Source of the DNA: Allomyces macrogynus ATCC 38327
Taxonomy: Eukaryota > Blastocladiomycota > Blastocladiomycetes > Blastocladiales > Blastocladiaceae
NCBI GenBank assembly: GCA_000151295.1
Contig: GG745332.1
Coordinates: 1,596,984 to 1,641,332 of the forward strand
DNA length: 44,349 nucleotides
Reading direction: 5' to 3'
A program made the translations under genes and the position numbers. The first letter of the stretch is position 1, and the number at the start of each line of letters is the position of its first letter. Below, in pieces: positions 1 through 10,199 of this stretch. A model generated the notes under the pieces. It saw only the letters and a program-made list of their open reading frames with translations. It did not search any database and had not been told where the DNA came from.

Positions 1-110
1 AAACCTTTTTTTTGGGCACCCATTCCCCCAGGGAACCCAAGGGGGGGAACCCAGGATTTTTTTTAAAACCCAATGAGTTTAAAACCTTCCCCCCCCCCCC
101 CCCCCCCCAC
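1..110. other. Low-quality contig edge with stretched homopolymers
   Basis: The first hundred or so bases are built of stretched homopolymer runs (T8, G7, T8) and end in a C tract of about 19 bases near 90-108. Nothing else in the window looks like this apart from two isolated G/C tracts. It probably reflects a poor assembly end rather than biology. No gene is called here. Confidence 0.55.
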
Positions 111-305
111 TCAAACCACCACCAAACAACAGTGCACAGAACAGCAGTCACAACAGCACACCACTGCCTGATGGCACACAACCAACCTGTTTGCTGAGCA
201 ACAGGGCCTCAGTGAGGGCTTCTGCAATTGGCTTGGTCACACCTGGCTGGGCCTCAAGCAGGGCCTCCTGCTGCATGGCTATGTAGTGGCCCATGTCCAT
301 GGCCA

Positions 306-1164
306 TCAGGGCCACACCAGCCTGCACAACCTGGAACACATTACTGAGCACTGCATGCAGGTCACCATCAGGTCCTTGGGCAGAGAGGGACCTGCCTTGG
401 CCACCAGGTGCCTGAAAACCTCAGGATGTATTGCAATCATGGCAAAAGCCCACATCACCATCCCCAAGCACTTGGAAACCTTGTACAGGAGTTTCTCCTG
501 CACCAACTGCTTGACAACATGTGTGTTTGGCATGGACATCACCAATTTCAGTGGGTTTTTTGTCAGCATCATGGTCATGCAAATGCCCAGCACCTCATTG
601 CACTCCTTACCCTTCTTCTTGCCAGCATCCAACTTGTCAGGGTGATCCCACAGCAAGCAGCCAAGGAGCACCACTGCAATCACATTTGGCATCAGCAATT
701 TGTTGCAATGGCATGGATAGCTGCCACCAGCTGTGTTTACCACTGTTGTTGTTGCCATAGAAGATGATGCAGCCAAGGGATTATTGAAATCATGCATGTG
801 GCTGCCAAAATGTTGGTTGCAGCTGTCATGAAGGTGGTCATCATTGCAGTTGTGTGCATGGCAGGCATCATCACACTTTGTTCTTGGCACACAACTCAGC
901 AATTTTGGCCAGCTCAGTGCACACAGCAGCCATCAGGTCAATGGCCTTGGTGAGCACACCCTCATGGCCCACATCAGGGTGAGGCTCACAAGCAGCCCCA
1001 TCCCCCTGCACAGGAGGTGCCTCAATGGCACCACCCCCAACCAGGTTCAGGTTGGCTGCCACAGGCATGGCATTGCAAACATTGGCATGAATGCTGACTG
1101 GAACATCATGGGGCATGATGTTGTTGTTGCCATTGTTGTTGTCATTGTTGATGTGTTGGTCCAT
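306..1164 (-). pseudogene. Gag-like open frames, frameshifted (tentative)
   Basis: On the minus strand an ATG at 1164 opens an Asn-rich start (MDQHINNDNNNGNNN) and runs about 97 codons to 871. A second minus frame, 902-306, continues with a Cys/His-rich stretch (CDDACHAHNC) and a long hydrophobic/basic part. The two frames differ by one base, so a frameshift near 870-900 is needed to join them. The location inside a repeat block and the composition suggest a retroelement gag, but I recognise no definite domain. The absence of CpG over the whole stretch could by itself keep frames open, so this is only a suggestion. Confidence 0.25.
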
Positions 1165-2423
1165 GGTGGGGGTTCACAGCAATGGAGCACAGGCGTGTCC
1201 ACCCCCTGGAGTAGGGTTTCCAATGGGTCGAGTGGGTTGGGTCAGGTTGGGTCAAAAATGGCATGGGCTGTGGGTTGACCTATCTTTGACCCACTTGCAA
1301 TAGTGACCATTGGCTCATCCATGTTGCTGTTACAGCAGCAACCACCACCCTCATCCTGCCATGATCCAAATGATGACAATGGCTGCTCAAAACATCTGTG
1401 CCTGCAGCAGACTGAAAGCTGTGTCATCTTGCCCTTGCCTGACATGCCAGCTGACCATCACATTGTTTCTTGAACTGGCTGTGTGCACTCCTCCTGCCCA
1501 GTTGGCCTTGGCCCATTGCTCAGCAAAACCAACTACATGGCCCTTGCCAACAACCATCTCTAAATCGTCTCAACCACTTTGACCATGTCAGGCAACTCAT
1601 GACTGTCAACACGCCCAGGGACACACAGCCTGTCCACCACATAGGTGCTGCACCAGGCCAACACTGCAAACCCATCTGTGACCATGACTCTGTCCACTCC
1701 TGTCATGACCACATGTACACATTCCTGACCCCACCACTGCCACCATGTGCAACCAGCCAAGATTGGTCCTGAGATGGTGCATGCCATGGTGGTTGGTTGG
1801 AGTTTGTATAACATGGCTAGTGACATGGGGCTCAACCCCAACAATGCCATGGCCACACTGTCCAACATGTGGAGCATGTGTGTGCCACATGGCTTGGTGA
1901 CAGCTGCTGTGGCTGGAGGTGGGATGAGGTGCTGGCAAGGGCAATGGACAATGGTGCAAAGGCAAAGTGGGTGTGATTGCTGGTTGGTGAGAAGATGAGG
2001 ATCAAAGTTTTGTGCCAAGGGGTTTTGGAAGCAGTCCAACAGAAGAAATTGCATGTCATTTTGTGCAAGCTCTTTTCAGCCATTATGCACTTGACAGCCC
2101 ATTTGTGCTGTCCATTTATGTTCTTGCTTTCTGGGGAAAATAAGGATTCACTGATGCTAAACTGGCTGCAATCAAGCTGCCCATCACCTGGAGTCAGTTG
2201 TATTGTACAGTTTCATGAGCTTGTGGCATGGCAGGTCACACATTTCTGTCATCCAGGGTCATCCAGAAAGATTGAGCTGGAGTAGTGCAGCAGAACCACC
2301 ACTGCTGCAGATTCTTTATCCATATTCTCAATGGCCAAAGGAAACAGACAGGAACCATGGGCCATATTTTGACAGGGTTTATGTGTGATTGGGGTCACAG
2401 GCTGTTATGATGGGATGAACTTG

Positions 2424-2440
2424 GGGGGGGGGGGGGGGAG
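2424..2440. repeat. Poly-G tract
   Basis: An almost pure run of about 17 G lies inside the CpG-depleted block. It is a length-variable homopolymer and a likely site of sequencing or assembly error. Confidence 0.8.
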
Positions 2441-2555
2441 GGGAGAGTGCAGTGATGCATAACTGAGGCATTGTCATCCATTGTTTGGTCAGGTTGCCAC
2501 TGTCCTCTGCTGATGTTTCCCCAATCCTTTTGTACATTGCACTTCACCATCTTGA

Positions 2556-3014
2556 GTGGAAACACCAGAATGTCATTTCACAGGTGAGCTGACTTGCAGG
2601 ACTGTCAAGACAAATGCACTGCAAATAGACATGACAGCAGAGCAAGCAGCCAGCACCAAAAACCAATTTGGCAACACTTGGCCAGCAGACAGCGCCATGC
2701 AGGACGCCAATGCACCAACAGCAGCTGGCATCATCCTGCCACAGTCCAGTGAAGCCAACTTGCAAGATGCAGCTGTGGGGACGAGTCATGACAAGGAAAT
2801 GGTGTTGGTGGCTGACAAGTTCACCATGGATGCTGACTTGACATTCACATCAGCCACCAATCTTGACAATGACAAAGCCTCTGCTCCCAAGGAATGGTTG
2901 TTGAGCGTCCTGACTGATGTGGACCACACCAGTCTCAAGGCGCTTGAGATGGATGCTACTCATGCCTATGGGGGCTCTGCAGCAAGATCAAGGGTAAGCC
3001 AGCATTTGCTGTGA
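2556..3014 (+). other. Open frame upstream of copia pol, unrecognised
   Basis: A 152-codon open frame that begins with ATG and has a plausible soluble-protein composition, rich in Asp, Ala, Thr and Ser. It ends just before the degenerate reverse-transcriptase motif, in a different frame. It may be part of the same element (linker or integrase tail), but no motif supports this. Confidence 0.2.
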
Positions 3015-3975
3015 TCAATGTGACATCCTTGTCATGGCTGAGGACCAAGCAACCACATGCATCATCAAGGACCTGATCACCAAGGATTTCCACAACCCTG
3101 ACGATTTTGACATGCTGCTCAGCATTTAAGTTGTGTGCAATCATGAGAACCATACCATTTTGTTGCACTGAGAGTCAGTGATCAAGGACTTGGTTGAGGA
3201 ATTTGGTACCAGCAACCTGCACAAAGTGAAGAGCATAATGGAGGTCAGCACCAAGCTCAAGAAGAACTCAGGCAAAGGGATTGAGCAATCCAAGTTCCAA
3301 TAATTGGTTGGGTTGCTGCAGTACTTCACTGTGATGACACAGCCAGACATTGTGTTTGCAGTGCACATGTTGTTGTGGCATGTTGAGAGCCTGGGGCAAG
3401 AACACTGGATTGCAGCACAGCACATGCTTGCATACCTAGCACACACTGCAAATCATGGCATTGTGCTTAGGGACCATGGTGACATGGACATGGGTGTCAA
3501 GATCTACACAGATGTGAACCACACCAGCAACATGGTCAACTGCAAGTCAGTTCCAGGATCCCTGATCATGCTTGCTGGCTGCCCAATTGCATGGAAGTTG
3601 TGTAAGCAGGGTGCTGTTGCACTCTTGATGCTTAAGGCTGAGTTCATTGTGGTGTCAGACAGATACCATAAGGTCAAATACTTGCAGCAAGTGCTTGTTG
3701 AGGCCAGCCTGGTCCAAGGAGGCACAATCAAGCTGTGCACAGAGTCTACAGGTGCAATCCAAGCCATGAAGTCAGGTTGCCATACCAACCAGTTGAAGCA
3801 CATTGACATTCACTATTGACTGCTGTGCAATGAATATGAAGGTAAGTGCATGTTAATTGCTCATGGCCCAGGCAAGCGCATGTTGGCTGACATGTTCATG
3901 AAGCCATTGAGTGTGGAGTGGCAGAGATGGTGTGGGATGTGTGAGATGCGGCCCATGAACTTTCCCTCAACACTA
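2990..3975 (+). mobile_element. Decayed Ty1/copia RT-RNase H remnant
   Basis: One plus-strand frame holds the end of a copia-type reverse transcriptase and its RNase H. Around 3010-3033 the YVDD-like active site is degraded to DQCD followed by ILV. Residues resembling the copia stretch 'LVGSLLYLTVTRPDIAFAV' follow at 3304-3360 (LVGLLQYFTVMTQPDIVFAV). RNase H landmarks come next: Asp in IYTDVNH, Glu in LKAEF, then CTESTGAIQAM where the usual third acid Asp is Glu, and KHIDIHY. A tail like 'ADIFTKPL' appears as ADMFMKPL near 3890-3910. In-frame stops lie at 3127, 3169, 3301 and 3817. The element is dead by sequence. The TGA stops could be former CGA codons, in line with CpG loss. There is no intact integrase or LTR in view. 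Confidence 0.85.
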
Positions 3976-4939
3976 GCACCACCACACTGCACTGGCGCCT
4001 CAGGAACCATGCTTATGCTCTGCCATGTCGCCACCACCCTCCCATCCTGTCATCTCCATCATCTCTCCACTGTGTCCATTCTGTATTGTTCCCCATTGCA
4101 TCCTCTTCCTTCTCCACCCAAGTTGGTTGCATGCTTTGCCCACTGTGATATATTAGGGCACAAGATCCACAGAAAGGAATACATTGAGAGGAAGTAGCAG
4201 AGGTTGGTTTGCTTCTGTGCACTACACTGACACAGTACTCATTATGAAGATGAAAAAACATTGTGGAACCAAGGATCAAGTATTGTCCACTGTGGAGTAA
4301 GTTTGATGGTGTGTACATGAAGGAAGACCTTGGGCAGATTGCATGCACATGGACAATGACAACAATGGTGGGCACATGGCTGGGTCGAGTGGGGATGCAG
4401 CGGATGTGGAGGAGTGATGGGGTGTGTGATGATTGATTTGAAATGATTGTGCAGAGAAATTGTGCGGATTTTTGGAGCAGCCATGTCAATTGATCAGTGA
4501 CACGTTGATGGCGTCACCAGACAAGTTTCATCGTTCCAGAGCAGTAGTTGTGCGCATCGATTCCCGAAGTTCGTCTTTGTCTGGCATCAAGCTCAAACAA
4601 GATTCTGCACAGATTGGTGGTTCGCCAGGTGGACACAAAGAGCGCGCTTTGTTTGATGTTAAAGAACAAACGGCCAGGCAGTTGCAAGCTTCGCCACACA
4701 GCGCGGGCCCATGTGGGTCGATTTGCTGGGGCATGTTCGCACACTTTGTTCTTTCGATTCGAGTACAGACTGCTCTCCTCCTCTCCCTCCTCTCCCTCCT
4801 CTCTCTCCTCTTCCAGCCCTTGCGCTCGCCGCTCGTAATTTCGTCTTCTTCAGCAACCCGGTCTCATCTCCAGCACGGGCGCTCCTCACCCAGCCGCCAA
4901 GCTCGCCCGCAAGCATCGACCCACCAACCCGCAACCATC
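3976..4939. other. Edge of repeat block and leader of next gene
   Basis: The CpG-poor DNA continues to about 4450 without a recognisable gene. CpG frequency then jumps. Bases 4772-4816 form a pyrimidine tract (repeats of CTCCTCTCC ending in TTCCAG), either a promoter/leader element or the 3' end of a leader intron for the gene that starts at 4940. Confidence 0.5.
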
Positions 4940-5566
4940 ATGACCATCTCGCAACCGGCCCTCTTCCACCAATTCCAGCACCTCGTGCACGCCATCGACC
5001 CGCAACTCGCCGACCAAATGCATCTCGCGTCAGGCGGATTGCCGGACCTCGGTACCGCCGTCTCCGACGTGGACGTGGCCGTCGAGCACGACGACGCCAA
5101 CGCCGTGCGCGCTGTCCTCGACGTCATCGCACCAGCTTCCTCTGAAGACGACGGCGACGAGGACGACGAGACGGGCGTGACCGAGACGCACCGCGACGCG
5201 CACAGTGTTGTCTACCTGGTCCACGGGTTCCCGCGACCCGTCAACGTCTACATCTCGTCAAGCGAAGTGGACGCGATGCAGGCCGTAGTGCACCGGCGGA
5301 TCGAGTTGGCGCTGAATGCGCAGTTCCCGACACTTGCGGGGATGGCGGTCGCGTTGAAGAAGTGGGGTGGGGTCGGGACCGAGGAGGCGTGGTACCGCGT
5401 GCTTGAGCTCAGCGAGACGTTCCCGGTCACGGATAAGGATAAGGCGCCGTGGTTTGCGGCCATGTTGGACGAGAAGGCGGTCATGGACGCAGCGCGGCGC
5501 CAGGATGCGTGGGCGCGGACGTACTTGGCGCGGAAGCTGCCCAAGGCGCATGCGGCCACGTTCTGA
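4940..5566 (+). CDS. Nucleotidyltransferase-fold protein
   Basis: A 208-residue single-exon protein starting at the ATG in ACCATCATGACC. Residues 32-45 read GGLPDLGTAVSDVD, which fits the GG/GS-x9-DxD signature of the nucleotidyltransferase superfamily, with Asp43 and Asp45 as likely metal ligands. A strand-like segment RPVNVYISS near 100-108 sits where a third carboxylate is expected but shows Asn instead, so activity is uncertain. The middle (about 72-88) is acidic and low complexity. No signal peptide or membrane segment is seen. The reaction and substrate are unknown. GrpB-like or orphan minimal nucleotidyltransferases are the nearest comparison. The reading frame is open well upstream, but codon use and the CpG jump support the ATG at 4940. 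Confidence 0.65.
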   Translation: MTISQPALFHQFQHLVHAIDPQLADQMHLASGGLPDLGTAVSDVDVAVEHDDANAVRAVLDVIAPASSEDDGDEDDETGVTETHRDAHSVVYLVHGFPRPVNVYISSSEVDAMQAVVHRRIELALNAQFPTLAGMAVALKKWGGVGTEEAWYRVLELSETFPVTDKDKAPWFAAMLDEKAVMDAARRQDAWARTYLARKLPKAHAATF

Positions 5567-5768
5567 GATTGCAGTGTGTGCTGATGGTGAAGAAAAATGT
5601 GGAGAGAGAAGAGACCGTGTACATTTTGTATTTGTCGTGCTGTATTGATATTTCCAACTTGGCGTGAGTTGCAAACGGTTGCAAACAATGACTAACGGAT
5701 CGATTCCATTCACCCTTGCTTGCGCATCACTTGCGCGCGCACCTTCTCTGGATTCACCTTCATATCCT

Positions 5769-7319
5769 TCAAGCATCGGTCACTCCCGGCGCCAAAACAA
5801 TCGCGCGCAGTCCGTCGACGACAGCCTGGTTGGCTTCATTCCCCTCGAGCACGTTGCGCAACGCGTGGACGCCGTACTCGCGCAAGTACGGGTGCCGGTC
5901 GTCGTAATTGCACTGCGCCAAGACGAGCGCGACCGCATCGCGTTCGCGCACTCGGTCCTGCATCGCGCGGTTGCCGTAGACGAGTTGCGCGAGCGTCAAA
6001 AGCAGCGTCTTCTTGGTGTGGAGTACAGTGGGCCGGCATCGGCAGCAGCTGCGGCAGCCGCAGTGGTCGTGATTTCGCGGGCGGGGCGGTCACGCAGGGT
6101 CGTGCGCGGCTGGTGTGCGTGGAGGTACCCGAGAAGGGCGACGACGGTATCGAGCAGCGGCATCAACTGGTGGTGCACCGTCAGGTACTCGAGAACGTGC
6201 AGTTGCGCGAGGAGGACGGGAACAGGGACAGGGTTGTCCACGGTGTCGTCCGAGTCGGCCGTTTCGTCAGTCGCCGTGATCGCTGCCACGTGTCGCGCAA
6301 ACTCGGCAATCAAAAAGTCGAGCACGGCCGGCGGGAACGGGGACGTTGATGGCGTGCATTCTTGCGCGACGAGGAGGACATGATCGAGCAATGCGGCTTG
6401 CACGGAAGGCAGCGGAGCGACGCAGTGGTACACGGTAACAAATTGCGGCGGGTCCATGGCAAGCGCGCGCACGATCGCAAACACATAGGAAAGGTACGGC
6501 AACGCGGGCGCACGGTCGCCATCGTCGTCAGGGTACGGCGATTGCGCCTCGGGTTGGACATTGTCGTTGATTGCGACACCGTGTTTGGCGGCAGCGATCA
6601 AAAACACGCGCTGAAGGACTCGCGCGCCGGCACAGGTCGCGTCGGCCTCAATGAACGGCAGCGCGTGCGTTACGACGAGCACGAGCACGAGCACGAGCAC
6701 GAGCGCCTTTTTCACGACTGCTTCGTCGGGTGCGCTGAGTTGGGACAGCAGCCACCCGGCACGGTCGTCACCGGCAGCCATTAGCCGATGTACAACCCCG
6801 GGGTTATCGGCGATCAAGTTGACGATGGCCTCGACGGCGGTCGGGCCCAATTCCTGCGCACCGATACCCTCATGCTGATCACGCACGACCGTTTCGAGTT
6901 TCGCGAGCAAATTCGTGGCCCACCCGTGGACTAGCGCGCGGGCCTGCGCTGCAGGGTTCTCGACACATGCATTGCGCACGGCGCGGAGCACCAGTAGGTG
7001 GACAGATATGGGAGCACCAGCGTCGTCGTGAATCAGGTCGAGTGCAGCCCACAGAGCGGATCCCGAGCTCGCTGCGCATGTTCGACACGATGCCCCTTTA
7101 CCCACGGCCAGCATCGATGAGTTGCGATGGCATGGAACGCGACGAGAAAAAAATTTTGGCAGAATATTGCGCAGATCAATTCCGGCACTCGGGTGACTTG
7201 GCCAGGTCGCTGACAAGGTCGATGAGAATGGCCTCGATCTCATCCCAGTCGCGGTAGTGTGGAGCGAGAGACGCGGCAGCGTGCAAGTCGGCCACGTCGT
7301 CGATGAATTGGTCGGCCAT
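5769..7319 (-). CDS. ATXN10: Ataxin-10 / CTR86-like armadillo protein
   Basis: Three exons are inferred: 7319-7189, 7067-6129 and 6048-5769, giving 449 residues, close to human ataxin-10 (475). The C-terminal exon carries the conserved ataxin-10 domain: LAQCNYDDRHPYLREYGVHA followed by LRNVLEGNEANQ. Earlier helices such as LRAVRNACVENPAAQ resemble armadillo repeats. The second intron (6128-6049, GTACCT...GCAG, 80 nt) restores frame exactly. The first (7188-7068) is less sure, and another start ATG lies at 7373. Ataxin-10 proteins are cytoplasmic helical-repeat scaffolds; yeast Ctr86 is the fungal relative. A GAGCAC microsatellite inside exon 2 encodes a Val-Leu run. The gene is head to head with the primase gene, 314 bp apart. 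Confidence 0.82.
6674..6704. repeat. Hexanucleotide microsatellite in coding sequence
   Basis: About five copies of GAGCAC lie in exon 2 of the ataxin-10-like gene. On the coding strand they give alternating Val-Leu codons (VLVLVLVLVV). Six-base units keep the frame, so length changes would only add or remove VL pairs. Confidence 0.9.
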
Positions 7320-7633
7320 TGTTGCTATCTGTTGGTCGCGTCGAAATATCTTGATTCTTTCGGCCACCGTCATTGATTTGCAAGCAGGCACTGCGGTCAA
7401 CGTTGGTGGTGATCGACGACGCGCTCGTCGCCAACGTGTTGATGGCATCAGGTGGCCTGGCCGATTGCTGCTTGCCTCGCCAGCTGCCTCGATCAACCTG
7501 TCGTCAGGACACGACAGTGCTACCACCACAACGTCGACGACTACAAACGGCCCACCAACTGCACAGGCAACAGAGCAGCACGACGACTACTCATCACGCA
7601 TACGCCAGCACTTGACGACCAAGCTGCAGCGCC
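7320..7633. promoter_or_regulatory. Divergent promoter, ATXN10-like / PRI1
   Basis: A 314-bp gap separates the two divergent start codons. No TATA box is obvious. Both genes must share or overlap their control sequences here. This is inferred from spacing only. Confidence 0.45.
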
Positions 7634-9115
7634 ATGGACGACCCTGCAGACGCAACCACCACCAGCTCGCCAAGCGACGAGAAAGCATGCGTGCCAACGT
7701 CGACGACGTCGCTGCCGACAGTCCCGGCCGACTTGCCCGCGGCCATGCTGCTCGACACGTTCTATCGCCGCTTCTTCCCGTTCAAAGACTTTGCACGCTG
7801 GCTCAGCTACGCGAACCAGGACACGCTCGCGCGCCGCGAGTTCTCCTTCACGCTCGACAACGACATTTACGTGCGCTTCCAGTCCTTCGACTCGCCCGAC
7901 GAGCTGCGCAACGAAGTGCTCGCCGAGCGGCCCGTCAAAATCGACATTGGCGCCGTCTACTCGGTCAAGCCAAAGCAAAAGAAGACGCTGCTGCCCGGCG
8001 CTTTTATCCCCAAGGAAAAGGAGCTCGTGCTCGACATTGACATGACCGACTACGACGACATTCGCACTTGCTGCCAGGGCGCCGACGTCTGCGCCAAGTG
8101 CTGGTCGTTCATGACCATTGCCATCCAGCTGCTCGACCGCGCCCTGCGCGACGATTTCGGGTTCTCGCACCTGCTCTGGGTCTACTCGGGCCGACGCGGC
8201 GTGCACTGCTGGGTGTGCGACGAGGAGGCGCGCAAGCTCGGCAACGACGCGCGCCAGGCACTTGTGCGGTACCTCGAGGTCGTGCGCGGCGGCGAGAACC
8301 AAGAGAAGAAGGTCTGGCTCGGTCCCGCAAACGCGCCGCTGCACCCGTTTTTACAGGATGCGCTTGACCACGTCTTGCAACCCTCATTCCAGCGCGTCGT
8401 GCTCGGCGACCAGCAGGTCTTTGAGCACGCGGTGACCAGGGACCGATTGCTTGCGCTGCTCCCGGACGACGCGGTGCGTAGTCGCGTACGAATCGCGTGG
8501 ACCACGCTGGACAAGAAGTACGTGGACTCAAAATCGGACCCGATCGAGCTTGCCAATGCCAAGTGGAACATTCTCGTCAAGTCGCTCGGATCGTACGTGG
8601 GCTCATCCGCCAGGAGAACCGAGGTTGCGCAGTTGCCGCGCGAAATTGTCGTGCAGTACACGTACCCGCGGCTCGACGCCAACGTCACGACGCACATCAG
8701 CCACTTGCTCAAGGCACCGTTTTGTGTGCACCCGAAAACGGGCCGTGTGTGCGTGCCGATTGACCCGGCGCAGTGCGCCAAGTTTGACCCGCTCAATGTG
8801 CCGACCGTTGCTGGGCTCGTACGTGAACTCAACGAGGCCATGGATGTCGAGGGAGCCGACGGTGCGCCCGGTGCGTTTTTTGCATCGACCTTGGCCGCAT
8901 ACTCGTTCGCTGACCACACATGTGAGTAGATTGGACCAAGACGAGCCTCAAGCCGCACCTGCAGTACTTCAAGTCCTTTGTCGATGGTTTGGACCTCGAG
9001 GTGCGGAGGAAACTGCGACGTACGTTTTCCACTCAATCGCGAGCCTTTATGGGCAGTTGCTCATTCTATCGCGTTGACGTCTCTAGGGGAGCAGGAACAA
9101 TCGCTCGACTTCTGA
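7634..9115 (+). CDS. PRI1: DNA primase small (catalytic) subunit
   Basis: Three exons, 7634-8870, 8930-9019 and 9087-9115, give 451 residues, the usual size for eukaryotic PRIM1/Pri1. The protein makes RNA primers for DNA polymerase alpha. The catalytic acids are in VLDIDMTDYDD (Asp134, Asp136). A zinc-binding cysteine cluster follows (CCQGADVCAKCW, about 146-157), then the primase motif SGRRGVHCWV (185-194). Exon 2 restores the conserved DWTKTSLKPHLQYFKSFV segment, and exon 3 the short tail REQEQSLDF. Introns are 59 and 67 nt with donors GTGCGT and GTACGT, and the first has a CTGAC branch site. The N-terminal ~35 residues are Ser/Thr-rich and not conserved. Identity is secure; the exon joins are consistent in phase. 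Confidence 0.95.
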
Positions 9116-9360
9116 ATACATGCCACTCGGGCTTTCTCTCCACCCTCGACGATATCATTCATTAGGTCCTTGGTGATCACTTTCCTCGCGTCAGGAAGTG
9201 GAGGACGTCCCGCGCTCCACATTCTTTTTCTTCACGACCACCTAAAACTAGCCACTCTTTTCGACGACTCAGCCTGGATTGGCCTCCAAATGGAGACAGG
9301 AGAGGGTCTTTGGATTGAACACTTGCGTACCTAGTTTGGCCTCGACTGCACGACAAGGCG
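9116..9360. other. Intergenic, nothing seen
   Basis: Short gap after the primase gene. I see no gene, repeat or clear signal. Confidence 0.4.
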
Positions 9361-9757
9361 CGAACAAAATGATCATTCACATGATTGCAGCAACAATGAG
9401 CAACACTGCCCCAGTCCTGCACATCATTTTCACTGCTCCTCCTTCTCGTTGCTCACACCAGACCCCACCAGACCTTGCTCGCACACCTTTGTCGCTGGCA
9501 GTTTCCGCATCGGCTTTGGGCGCGCGATTCCGAACCCGGAAGACCGGGCCAAGTTCGCGCCGTCAATCATTTGCGACAACATCCACCGCATTACCAATTT
9601 TGCCGAGGTCGTTTTTGAGCCACCGCCCGACAAAATCACATTATCGTTGCACGTTCGTGACCTGGGCTATGTCGGCCCGCTCTCGTACGAGGAAAACTAC
9701 AACCTGCAACCGCCCAGGTCGTACAGTCGCTCGTGGAGTTTGCGATATTTCCGTTAA
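9361..9757 (+). pseudogene. Truncated copy 1 of an unknown tandem family
   Basis: A fragment that matches the next entry. Shared landmarks: a phrase like GFGRAIPNPEDRAKF, then ITNFAEVVFEPPPD and LHVRDLGYVGPLS. A likely start is ATGAGCAACACT at about 9397. The frame carrying the landmarks begins further on, so a frameshift or an intron ending at the CTGGCAG before 9500 is needed. The similarity stops soon after 'GPLS' and the frame ends at 9757. I do not recognise the family. It has no signal peptide or membrane segment. Confidence 0.5.
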
Positions 9758-10199
9758 TGATGTTGGTTAAATACATCGCAATGGATTCGTTTTTTCGGTT
9801 GGAAATAGAAATCGTGTGCCAGCGGTTCGCAGTTTGCGTTTCTGGTCCGTTTTCTCAACTGGAGCTGTGTCATGCTGTTGACAGCATGCGGAGCGTGCAG
9901 ACATTTGGCCCGCCGAATCGCCGAATTTCGGGTGGAGAAGGGAGTGAGGAGTGGTATGACGTTGTTTCCGTTGAAAAAGAACGAAAAGGTTTGATATGCG
10001 ACCTGTCGGATGACAGAGTTTGACCATGTTTTTGCTCGACTGCACGTCAGGATTCGCTGGGTCCACCTCCGTCCGGGACCCACTTCTCTCTACCGAGGTG
10101 CTCAATGCCGTGCCGTGCTGGCTGCCAAAAACGGACCTGTCAACACGTATCCAGACCGCAGTGGTTGCCCGCAACTCCTCCCCGTAAGTTTGAACCATC

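Larger units (their letters stand above)
1..4450. repeat. CpG-depleted repeat-derived block
   Basis: By eye there is no CpG dinucleotide from base 1 to 1193, and only about 17 up to 4463. The rest of the window is very rich in CpG. TG and CA are abundant instead, and the block is less GC-rich than the genes that follow. It contains a decayed copia pol region and gag-like open frames on the minus strand. The pattern fits methylated or RIP-like treated repeat DNA in which CpG has turned to TpG/CpA. The edge with the gene-rich DNA lies at about 4.45-4.5 kb. I found no clear LTR pair. Confidence 0.75.

Noticed and set aside
1160..4450. Long terminal repeats flanking the copia remnant
   Set aside because: A shared GGGTCGAGTGGG near 1226 and 4382 was considered, but the similarity does not extend beyond about a dozen bases.
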